Assembly (NCBI RefSeq): GCF_029542625.1
Contig: NZ_CP120733.1
Coordinates: 3,100,001-3,164,000 of the forward strand
Length of the DNA stretch: 64,000 nt
Direction: 5' to 3'
From: Tepidibacter hydrothermalis
GTDB taxonomy: Bacteria; Bacillota; Clostridia; Peptostreptococcales; Peptostreptococcaceae
Notes under the pieces: generated by a model
Database searches by the model: none
What the model was told of the DNA's origin: nothing
Seen by the model: only the letters and a program-made list of their open reading frames with translations
Shown here: piece after piece, positions 45,770 to 53,512 of the stretch
How positions within the stretch are numbered: the first letter of the stretch is position 1
How the letters are laid out: the number at the start of each line of letters is the position of its first letter
Made by a program: the position numbers and the translations under genes

Positions 45770-46483
45770 TTATGCTCTACCCGTTCTTATAATCTCTGCA
45801 AATTCATTAGGTAAGACACTCTCTTCTATAGCCTTTGCTGTTTTTTCAAAATCATAAGCAACTTCCACTATATCTACTGTTACATCATCTTCTTTAATGT
45901 CTATTATCACATAGTTTGCATTTGGGCTTCCTGTTTTAGACTTCCCTACGCTTCCGCTATTTACAAGCATTTTATCTTCATACATCTTATAATACGGTTT
46001 ATGAGTGTGTCCGCATACTAAAATGTCTCCTGTGAATTGTTCCATAACTTCTTTAGCTTCTTTAGAATCCTCTTTTAAGTATTCATTTAATTGTCTTGGA
46101 CTTCCATGAACGAATGTAATAGTCTTTCCTTCAAATGTCAAAGTCATCTCTTTTGGAAGATTTGCTAAGAATTCTTTATTTTCTTCACTTGTGTTTTCGA
46201 TACTCCACATAAGAGATTTAGTTGCATTTTCAGCATCCTTAGGATCTGGATACTCACATCCACATATAAATCTTATATTTCCTACTGCATCATCGTAGTT
46301 ACCCATCACAGTTAGTATGTTTTCTTTTCTGATTAAATCTATAACTTCATTTGGAAATGTAGCATATCCTACTAAATCTCCAACGCAAACTGTTAAATCT
46401 AAATTTTTTTCTTTTATATCATTTACTACTGCATCTAATGCATAAATATTACTATGAACATCTGCTATTACTGCTATTTTCAT
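45770..46483 (-). CDS. Metallophosphoesterase co-transcribed with arsR
   Basis: A 237-residue calcineurin-like phosphoesterase with all metal motifs: AVIADVHSN, VGDLVGY, VMGNYDD, FVHGSP and VCGHTHKP. A Cys-containing insert (FICGCEYPDP) follows the GNYDD motif. The ATG at 46483 is seven bases after GGAGG and 15 bases after the arsR stop. YfcE-like proteins hydrolyse phosphodiesters; its link to arsenic (for example arsenylated metabolites) is only suggested by co-transcription. Confidence 0.88.
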   Translation of the reverse strand: MKIAVIADVHSNIYALDAVVNDIKEKNLDLTVCVGDLVGYATFPNEVIDLIRKENILTVMGNYDDAVGNIRFICGCEYPDPKDAENATKSLMWSIENTSEENKEFLANLPKEMTLTFEGKTITFVHGSPRQLNEYLKEDSKEAKEVMEQFTGDILVCGHTHKPYYKMYEDKMLVNSGSVGKSKTGSPNANYVIIDIKEDDVTVDIVEVAYDFEKTAKAIEESVLPNEFAEIIRTGRA

Positions 46484-46498
46484 ATTAATTCCCTCCAT

Positions 46499-46810
46499 TT
46501 AGTCATCGCAATCTTTTTTTATGTCTTTACATATACAATCCTCTTTAGGTGACGAAAGTGTGTTTATATAATCTATTGATCCTTTTATAACTTCTAAATT
46601 CAAAGAATATTTCATCCATTTTCCTTCTTTTCTAGAGTTTATCAGATTTGCTTTTTGTAAAATCTTCATATGATGCGAAATAGTAGGTTGAGTTAAGTTT
46701 AATCCTTCTATAATATCGCAAGCGCATAATTCTCCACATGAAAGCATATCTAAAATAAGGAGTCTATTTTTATCAGATAAAGCCTTAAATATTTCAACCA
46801 TTTTGTCCAT
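46499..46810 (-). CDS. arsR: ArsR-family metalloregulatory repressor
   Basis: A 103-residue winged-helix repressor: KALSDKNRLLILDMLSCGEL, with the As(III)-binding ELCACDI in the recognition region, TQPTISHHMKIL as DNA-binding helix, and extra cysteines at the C-terminus (CICKDIKKDC). I chose the ATG at 46810, 11 bases after GGAGG; an ATG at 46828 has no ribosome site and lies inside the operator palindrome. It likely represses its own operon and acr3-arsD-arsA, which share the same promoter/operator design. Confidence 0.92.
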   Translation of the reverse strand: MDKMVEIFKALSDKNRLLILDMLSCGELCACDIIEGLNLTQPTISHHMKILQKANLINSRKEGKWMKYSLNLEVIKGSIDYINTLSSPKEDCICKDIKKDCDD

Positions 46811-46826
46811 ATTTTGTTTAACCTCC

Positions 46827-46882
46827 ATATATGTATTTAAATCTATATATGAAGTATATCCATATAAAATTTAATGTGTCAA
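46827..46882 (-). promoter_or_regulatory. arsR promoter and ArsR operator
   Basis: TTGACA (46877-46882), an 18-base spacer and TATACT (46853-46858), then a near-perfect palindrome, 46827-46850, with arms ATATAT and centre ATTTAAAT. The promoter bases ATTGACACATTAAA and the half-site ATATATAGAT recur in front of acr3. The operator covers the expected transcription start. Confidence 0.8.
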
Positions 46883-46912
46883 TATCATTTTTTTATATAC
46901 TTCTACTTCTAT

Positions 46913-46962
46913 AAAAAATCCACTAGTTTGAAAAATATTATTTTCCTTATAGTGGATTTTTT
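46913..46962 (-). terminator. Terminator after arsA
   Basis: AAAAAATCCACTA pairs with TAGTGGATTTTTT around a 24-base loop, right after the arsA stop. Confidence 0.82.
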
Positions 46963-46964
46963 GT

Positions 46965-48707
46965 TTACATTAGTAAATCTAATAATTTTTCACCCTTAAT
47001 CTCTTCGTTATTCCATTTAATTACTGCAAAACTACCTTTTGAAATTTCATTAACTTTATTTATCCAAACTATTTCATTACTTGCTTTTGCCTTAAGAATT
47101 TTATTAGTCGTATCTGTAGCGAATAAACTTGAATTAATTATCCACCACTTACTGTTTATTTCTGCTCGATTTAAATCATCTTGCAACCTCATAGCTTCAT
47201 ATACTGGCGTTGCTTCAGCTAAAGTTACTATTATAACTTCTGTTTCTTCCTCATTTCTTAATCTCGGTAAAAGTTTTTTAACTGATTCAGGAATATCTCC
47301 CTGTGAACGCTCAATTTCTTTATGATAGCTTTGAGTTGAATCTAAAAGTAGAAGTGTATGTCCAGTTGGTGCTGTATCTATTACGACAACTTCATTTTCA
47401 CATCTTTCAACTATCTGTGCAAAAGCTCTAAATACTGCTATCTCTTGAGTGCAAGGAGATCTTAAATCCTCTTCTATATAAGCAAGATCTTCTTCCCCTA
47501 CAGCTTCTTTTGCTTTGCTTAATACTTCCTCTTTATACTTTTCGAGTTCTTTTTTCTCATCAATATGACTTAATGTAATTCCATAACTTTCATCAAGAAC
47601 AAATTTTAAATGAGCTGCTGGGTCAGTAGTTGCTAAATGTACTTTTTTACCTTTTTTAGCAAGGCCAAGTGCAATAGTAGCAGCTATAGTTGTTTTGCCA
47701 ACTCCACCTTTTCCCATTGTAAAGATAACCTTTTTATTAGAATTATATAGATTTTCAACAATATCATTTAACTTAGGTATATCATCTGTATTTAGAGTTT
47801 CATTACTATATTTTACATTATCTTCTTTTAAAAATGCTCTTATATTTTCAATTCCAGTAACATTATATGCCCTAAGCGGAATTTCAAATGTTTTTAGTTT
47901 ACTTAAATAAGTTGAGATATTTTGTAATGCTTCTTGTTGCTTCTTAAAAATATTTGTAGATAAATCATCATCACAATCTTTAAGTAATCCATTTATTATA
48001 AGTATTTGATTGTTTATTTTTAAATCTGAAAGTTCCTTTGATGCTCTTTCGGCTTCCTTCAAAGGAGATTCTTCTGGGCGAGAAACTAATATCAGAGTTG
48101 TTAAGTTTTTATTTGCTAAAGTATCTACTGCATTTCTGTAAACTTCTTTTTTGCTCTCAAGCCCTGCTAATTGACCTAAGCATGATGCTCCATGCTTATT
48201 GTCACTAATAAAATTACTCCAAGCAGATGGAAGTTGTAACATTCTAAGAGTATGACCTGTCGGTGCAGTATCAAATATAATATGATCAAATTCTTCTTTT
48301 GCTTTTTTGTCTGTTATAAAATTTGAAAATTCATTAAATGCTGCTATTTCAACAGTACATGAACCCGAAAGTTGTTCTTCCATATTTTTTATTACTACAT
48401 CTGGTAGCTTTCCTCTATATGGTCCTACAACACTTTCTTTATATTCTTTTGCAGCCTCCTCTGGATCAAAGTTAGCTACTACTAGATTTGAAACTTCTTT
48501 TATATGAACACCTTTATTATTTAAATCAGTATTGAATACATCCTGTAAGTTTGAAGCTGGATCTGTACTTATAAGCATAACCTTTTTACCTTGATCTGCT
48601 AAAGTTATAGCTGTAGCACAAGCTGTTGATGTTTTCCCAACTCCACCTTTTCCTGTAAAAAATAAATATTTAGTCAAGTCTATTCTATTAGGATTAAAGT
48701 TAGTCAT
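46965..48707 (-). CDS. arsA: Arsenical pump-driving ATPase ArsA
   Basis: A 580-residue soluble ATPase with two tandem halves, each with a Walker A/P-loop (FTGKGGVGKTSTA; FTMGKGGVGKTTIA) and DTAPTGHTLR/DTAPTGHTLL. Metalloid-binding cysteines are present in SGSCTVEIAAF, HGASCLGQLAG and RSPCTQEIAVF. It receives As(III) from ArsD and energises export, here probably with Acr3 rather than ArsB. Last gene of acr3-small ORF-arsD-arsA; 19 bases after arsD. Confidence 0.96.
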   Translation of the reverse strand: MTNFNPNRIDLTKYLFFTGKGGVGKTSTACATAITLADQGKKVMLISTDPASNLQDVFNTDLNNKGVHIKEVSNLVVANFDPEEAAKEYKESVVGPYRGKLPDVVIKNMEEQLSGSCTVEIAAFNEFSNFITDKKAKEEFDHIIFDTAPTGHTLRMLQLPSAWSNFISDNKHGASCLGQLAGLESKKEVYRNAVDTLANKNLTTLILVSRPEESPLKEAERASKELSDLKINNQILIINGLLKDCDDDLSTNIFKKQQEALQNISTYLSKLKTFEIPLRAYNVTGIENIRAFLKEDNVKYSNETLNTDDIPKLNDIVENLYNSNKKVIFTMGKGGVGKTTIAATIALGLAKKGKKVHLATTDPAAHLKFVLDESYGITLSHIDEKKELEKYKEEVLSKAKEAVGEEDLAYIEEDLRSPCTQEIAVFRAFAQIVERCENEVVVIDTAPTGHTLLLLDSTQSYHKEIERSQGDIPESVKKLLPRLRNEEETEVIIVTLAEATPVYEAMRLQDDLNRAEINSKWWIINSSLFATDTTNKILKAKASNEIVWINKVNEISKGSFAVIKWNNEEIKGEKLLDLLM

Positions 48708-48726
48708 CTATATCGCTCCTTTATAA

Positions 48727-49089
48727 TTAGCAACATCCATCTTGACAATTGCATCCATTAGATTTGGAAGCTTTAGGTGAATCTTTTTCTACATCTAATA
48801 ATTTATAAAATTCCTCAGTTTTAAGATATTCCTTAGTTTTAACTACCTTATCATCTACGATTGTCACTGGTAAAATATCTACACCTTCACTATTTAATAA
48901 TTCATTTATCATCTTATTATCTACAAATGCCTGTGGTTCACTTGATAAATTATATCTTTCAACTATTATTCCATTGCTTTTTAAATTATTGATAACTGTT
49001 GATACTCTCAATAATTCTGGATCTACTGAAGGTCCACAAACTCCTGTTGAACAACACATTGCTGGATCAAATATAATCATTTTTTTCAT
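48727..49089 (-). CDS. arsD: Arsenic metallochaperone / trans-acting repressor ArsD
   Basis: A 120-residue thioredoxin-fold chaperone. From the ATG at 49089 the essential cysteines fall at 12, 13 and 18 (MCCSTGVCGPS), the same numbers as in enterobacterial ArsD, which supports this start over a GTG at 49098. AAGGAG lies eight bases upstream. A vicinal C-terminal cluster (CNCQDGCC) is also present. It passes As(III) to ArsA. Confidence 0.95.
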   Translation of the reverse strand: MKKMIIFDPAMCCSTGVCGPSVDPELLRVSTVINNLKSNGIIVERYNLSSEPQAFVDNKMINELLNSEGVDILPVTIVDDKVVKTKEYLKTEEFYKLLDVEKDSPKASKSNGCNCQDGCC

Positions 49090-49107
49090 AAAAGCCACTC
49101 CTTTTTA

Positions 49108-49257
49108 TTAGTTATTTTTTAATGAATGTTTTATTTCTTTCAATTCTTTACTGATATCTATTAAGATTTTTTCTAAGTTGTCTGTTTTATTTTCTTCTAA
49201 AGATTTATTTTGCTTATAATCACTTATTTTATACGGATCAGTATTAACCTTTTTCAT
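49108..49257 (-). CDS. 49-residue protein between acr3 and arsD
   Basis: A small frame, MKKVNTDPYKISDYKQNK through to a lysine-rich amphipathic helix (LEKILIDISKELKEIKHSL). GGGGGG lies six bases ahead of the ATG. It fits neatly between acr3 (20-base gap) and arsD (18-base gap), so it is very probably translated. No cysteines, no membrane segment and no family that I recognise; a helper of the pump or ArsD is a guess. Confidence 0.65.
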   Translation of the reverse strand: MKKVNTDPYKISDYKQNKSLEENKTDNLEKILIDISKELKEIKHSLKNN

Positions 49258-49277
49258 ATTAATCCCCCCTAATATTT

Positions 49278-50324
49278 TTAAAACCAGTGTTTGGTTTTAT
49301 TTGCTATTTTAACAAGTGCTAGCATTAAAGGAACCTCAACTAATACTCCAACAACGGTTGCAAGAGCTGCTCCCGATTGTAATCCAAATAAAGATATTGC
49401 AACGGCTACTGCTAATTCAAAGAAGTTACTTGCTCCAATCATTGCTCCAGGTGCTGCTATATTGTGAGGTAGTTTCCATACTTTTGCCCAAAGATATGCA
49501 ATAAAAAATATAAAAACAGTTTGGATTATAAGTGGTACAGCTATTAATGCAATATGCATTGGATTATTAATTATTACCTCTCCTTGGAAAGAAAATATTA
49601 TAATCAAAGTAAGTAACAGCCCTATTATTGTTATATTGTCAAACTTTTTAAGAAATATATTTTCGAAATACTCTATTCCTTTGTTTTTTATAATGTATTT
49701 TCTAGATAAATATCCACCCACAAGAGGAATAACTACAAATAAAGCCACTGATAAAAATAATGTATCATACGGTACAACTACATCACTTACTCCAAGTAAA
49801 AATGCAACTATAGGTGTAAATGCAAATAATAAAATCAAATCGTTTATAGCAACTTGAACTACTGTATAAGCAGCATCTCCTTTTGTTAAATGACTCCAAA
49901 CAAATACCATAGCTGTACAAGGTGCTGCTCCTAAAAGTACTGCTCCAGCTAGATAATCAGATGCTAAATTTGATGGAATTAAATTCTTAAAAACTATTTT
50001 TAAGAAAAATCCTGCGATTAAATACATAGTAAATGGTTTTATTAGCCAATTTGTAACACAAGTCACTGTAAGTCCTTTTGGCTTTTTTGTGGCATTTACA
50101 ATGCTTGAAAAATCAATTTTAAGCATCATAGGGTAAATCATAATCCATATAAGTATAGCTACTGGAATTGATACTTTTGCATATTCAAATTTGCTTAATG
50201 CTCTAGGAAAAGCAGGGAAAATTTGACCTATAGCTACTCCTACTATTATGCATATAGCCACCCATATGGTAAGATATCGTCCGAAAAAATCTAATCCTAC
50301 ATTTTTTTTATTCTTTTTTTTCAT
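49278..50324 (-). CDS. acr3: ACR3-family arsenite efflux permease
   Basis: A 348-residue membrane permease with ten predicted segments. The family signatures are LGAAPCTAMVFVWSHLTKGD with the essential Cys in TM4, and APGAMIGASNFFELAVAVAI with the conserved Glu in TM9. It exports arsenite using the proton motive force and possibly ArsA. First gene of its operon, 54 bases after the operator palindrome; AAGGAGG precedes the ATG. Confidence 0.96.
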   Translation of the reverse strand: MKKKNKKNVGLDFFGRYLTIWVAICIIVGVAIGQIFPAFPRALSKFEYAKVSIPVAILIWIMIYPMMLKIDFSSIVNATKKPKGLTVTCVTNWLIKPFTMYLIAGFFLKIVFKNLIPSNLASDYLAGAVLLGAAPCTAMVFVWSHLTKGDAAYTVVQVAINDLILLFAFTPIVAFLLGVSDVVVPYDTLFLSVALFVVIPLVGGYLSRKYIIKNKGIEYFENIFLKKFDNITIIGLLLTLIIIFSFQGEVIINNPMHIALIAVPLIIQTVFIFFIAYLWAKVWKLPHNIAAPGAMIGASNFFELAVAVAISLFGLQSGAALATVVGVLVEVPLMLALVKIANKTKHWF

Positions 50325-50378
50325 AATGGAAATCCTCCTTCTTTTGTCACTTTAATGGGATTTATCTTTTGTCATCTT

Positions 50379-50441
50379 TATATATAGATACATTTAAATG
50401 TATCTATATATAGTATACGATTATATTCTTTAATGTGTCAA
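50379..50441 (-). promoter_or_regulatory. acr3 operon promoter and perfect 34-bp ArsR operator palindrome
   Basis: TTGACA (50436-50441), an 18-base spacer and TATACT (50412-50417), then a perfect 34-base inverted repeat at 50379-50412 whose arms contain ATATATAGATACATTT. The palindrome begins in the -10 and covers the start region, the classic position for repression. Bases and spacing match the arsR promoter at 46827-46882. Confidence 0.85.
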
Positions 50442-50478
50442 TATTATTTTTAAAATATACATAGTTTTCTTAATAATA

Positions 50479-50513
50479 AAAAATAGTCCAGTATTTAATA
50501 CTGAACTATTTTT
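50479..50513 (-). terminator. Terminator after copA
   Basis: AAATAGTCCAGTAT pairs with ATACTGAACTATTT (two mismatches in the middle), with T run on the minus strand. Confidence 0.78.
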
Positions 50514-50517
50514 CATA

Positions 50518-52962
50518 TTATGGTTTAAATTTTCTTAATCTCAAAGCATTAGTTACTACAGATACAGAACTTAAAGCCATGGCCCCTGCTGCAAACATCG
50601 GGTTAAGCTTTGGTCCACCAAGTGCATAAAACACTCCTGCTGCAAGAGGTATTCCTGCAGTATTATATGCAAATGCCCAGAATAGATTCTGCTTAATATT
50701 TCTTATAGTACTTTTACTTAGTTTTATAGCAGTAACAACATCTACTAAGTCACTCTTCATAAGTACTATATCTGCTGACTCCATTGCAACATCTGTACCA
50801 GAACCAATAGCAATCCCTATATCTGCTTGAGCTAAAGCTGGAGCATCATTTATACCATCTCCAACCATGGCTACAACTTTATTTTTTCCTTGAAGTTTTT
50901 TAACCTCATTTGATTTATCTTCAGGAAGCACTTCTGCTAAAACTACATCTATTCCTACTTGTTTTGCAATAGCACTAGCAGTTTTCTTATTATCACCTGT
51001 AATCATAGCAACTTCTATTCCCATATTATGAAGCATGTCTATAGCTTTTTTACTGCTTTGTTTTACTACATCTGCAACGGCTATAATTCCCTCTAGCTTA
51101 TCGTCAATAGCCATGTACATTGGTGTTTTTCCTTCACCTGCAAGCTTATCAGATTCTTCTTTTAAACTTATATCTATATTTTTATCTTTCATTAACTTTT
51201 CATTACCTAAATATATTCTCTTATTCTTTATTTCAACTTCTATACCATGACCAGGTATAGCGTAGAACTTATCTAAATTTAATAAAGAAATATTTTTTTC
51301 TTCTGCTCCTCTTACAATAGCTTCTCCTAGTGGATGCTCTGATCCTTTTTCAGCTGAAGCTGCTATTTGAAGTAGTTCTTCTTTTGTATAATTATCTAAA
51401 GTAATTATATCTGTAACTTCTGGTTTTCCTTCTGTTATAGTTCCCGTTTTATCAAATACGACTGTTTCTATCTTATGAGCTGATTCAAGTGCTACTCCAC
51501 TTTTAATTAAAACTCCATTTTCTGCACCTTTTCCTGTTCCAACCATTATAGCTGTTGGAGTTGCAAGTCCTAGTGCACATGGGCAAGCTACAACTAAAAC
51601 AGATATAAACATAGTTAAAGAAAATATTAAAGACTCTCCTGAAATATACCAAGCAACTCCTGATATTAACGAAATTCCCATAACTATAGGAACAAAATAA
51701 CCAGCTATTACATCAGCAAGCTTTGCAATAGGTGCTTTACTACCTTGTGCCTCTTCTACTAACTTAATAATTTGAGAAAGAGCTGTATCTTTTCCTACTT
51801 TAGTTGCCTTAAATTTAATTACACCATTTTTATTTATACTTGCTCCTACTACCTTATCTCCTGATTTTTTCTCAACAGGAATACTCTCTCCTGTAAGCAT
51901 AGATTCATCAACAGAAGTGTGGCCTTCTATAACAACTCCATCAACAGGAATTTTTTCTCCAGGTTTTACTAATACTATATCTCCTTCTTCAACTTCTTCA
52001 ATAGCAATAGTTATTTCCTCACCATCTTGAATAACTATTGCAGTTTTAGGCTGCATACCTACAAGTTTTTTTATTGCCTCTGAAGTCTTTCCTTTTGAAA
52101 CTGATTCTAAGTATTTTCCAAGAAGTATTAAAGTGATAATAACTCCTGCTGTTTCAAAATACAGATCCTTTGCATACTCCAAATTACCATTAATAATTTG
52201 GTATATAGCATATAGCCCATAAATAATTGCTGCACTTGTTCCTACAGCAATTAAAGAATCCATATTTGGGCTTCCTTTAAACAATGATCTAAACCCTACA
52301 GTATAAAACTTATACCCTGCTATTACCACAGGTACAGTTAAAAGTATTTGAATCAATGCAAAATTTAGAGGATTGTGCATAGGATCAATAATATTCGGTA
52401 ATGGTAATCCCATCATATGCCCCATTGCAATATAAAAAAGAGGCGTTGTAAATATAGCAGATAAAATAAACTTTTTAAACAGCGTTTTTATTTCTTTTTC
52501 CTTTTTTTCTTTATCTTGATCTTGTACCTCTTCTGCCTCTATATCTAAAGGGGTATATCCAGCTTTTTTGATTGCATTTTTCATTTCTGAAATTCTTACT
52601 TTATCAGCATCATAAACCACTTTTGCTTTATTAGTAGCAATATTCACATCTACAGATTTTATTCCCTCTAATTTGTTGATAGCCCTATCAACAGCACTTA
52701 CGCAAGATGCTCATGTCATTCCTTGTACTGGGATAACAATTTCTCTTATATTTTCATCTCCAATTGCTTTAAATCCAGATTTACTTACAGCATCTATAAT
52801 TTCTTGTTCAGAAATAATATCTTCACTATATTTTATTTCCATTTTATTTGTTGCCAAATTGACACTAGCCTCTTGTACTCCTTCTAATTTATGCATTGCT
52901 TTTTCTAAAGCATTTACACAAGAAGCACAATGTAGTCCCTCTATATTAAAGCTTTTACTCAT
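50518..52962 (-). CDS. copA: Copper-exporting P1B-ATPase with selenocysteine in the second HMA domain
   Basis: An 814-residue Cu(I) ATPase when the in-frame TGA at 52711-52713 is read as Sec (residue 84). HMA domain 1 has GLHCASC (C12, C15); domain 2 has GMT-U-ASC, the UGA replacing exactly the first metal-binding cysteine. After it follow the A-domain (MLTGESIPV), CPC in [43 protein letters not shown] and the P1B-1 C-terminal [12 protein letters not shown]. There is no other lesion. A perfect hairpin suited to be a SECIS follows. ATG 52962 is used; csoR lies 42 bases upstream. A plain nonsense mutation with restart near 52647 is the alternative. Confidence 0.88.
52675..52692 (-). promoter_or_regulatory. 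SECIS-like hairpin of the copA mRNA
   Basis: On the minus strand GTTGATAG and CTATCAAC pair perfectly around GG (or seven pairs around GGGC). The apical loop begins about 25 bases after the UGA and starts with G, which fits known bacterial SECIS geometry. It lies within coding sequence (VDRAIN). Confidence 0.7.
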
Positions 52963-53004
52963 AGTTAATCTCACTCCTTTTAACTAAATTTTGTTATATC
53001 CAAA

Positions 53005-53268
53005 CTACTTTCCTATAACTCTCTCTATTATTTTAGACATTTCCTCTATTTTTTCATATTCGTCGTCCTTGAAGGAATTTTTTATACAACTATTTAAATG
53101 ATTTTTTAATATAGTCAAATTTGCCTTTTTTAATAATGATTGAGCTGATATTATTTGATTTGATATATCTATACAATACCTATCATCTTCTATCATTTTT
53201 AAAATTCCATCAATTTGGCCTCTAGCTGTCTTCAAACTGTGTACAGCCGCTTCTCTCTTCTTCTTCAA
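53005..53268 (-). CDS. csoR: CsoR-family copper-sensing repressor
   Basis: An 87-residue all-helical repressor. The copper ligands are recognisable: Cys in DDRYCIDI and the His-x3-Cys of LKNHLNSCIKN, with the family start REAAVHSLKTARGQIDGILK. I prefer the TTG at 53268, eight bases after GGAGG; an ATG at 53283 would give 92 residues and lies inside the operator. It precedes copA and should release its G/C-tract operator on Cu(I). Confidence 0.9.
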   Translation of the reverse strand: MKKKREAAVHSLKTARGQIDGILKMIEDDRYCIDISNQIISAQSLLKKANLTILKNHLNSCIKNSFKDDEYEKIEEMSKIIERVIGK

Positions 53269-53282
53269 AAGCACCACCTCCA

Positions 53283-53343
53283 TACCCCACCCCCCTATGA
53301 GGGGTGGTAACTTTATTAAAACATATACAAATATTATTGTCAA
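53283..53343 (-). promoter_or_regulatory. csoR-copA promoter and CsoR-type operator
   Basis: TTGACA (53338-53343), about 17 bases, then TTTAAT; immediately downstream at 53283-53309 is an inverted repeat with arms TACC(C)CACCCC and GGGGTGGTA around CCTATGA. Runs of G and C in dyad form are characteristic of CsoR operators and stand out in this AT-rich sequence. Confidence 0.72.
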
Positions 53344-53389
53344 TATCATTATAAAAAAATTCGTATAGTTACAATTGTAGTTCTTCCAT

Positions 53390-53438
53390 CAATATTATCC
53401 TCAATTTAAATAAGAATATAGTTTCCTATTTGTTATAA
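53390..53438. repeat. Dispersed intergenic repeat, copy C
   Basis: On the minus strand TTATAACAAATAGGAAACTA is followed by TATTCTTATTTAAATTGAGG. Matches copies A (15490) and B (20608), and again adjoins a terminator (53441). Confidence 0.55.
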
Positions 53439-53440
53439 AA

Positions 53441-53469
53441 ATAGTCCAGTATTATACAAACTGGACTAT
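53441..53469 (-). terminator. Terminator after the HMA-TauE-cupredoxin gene
   Basis: ATAGTCCAGT pairs with ACTGGACTAT around a nine-base loop, followed on the minus strand by TTTTTATAAC. Confidence 0.85.
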
Positions 53470-53512
53470 ACTTACGATAAATGATAAATCGATCTATTGT
53501 GTTTCTTAAAGC

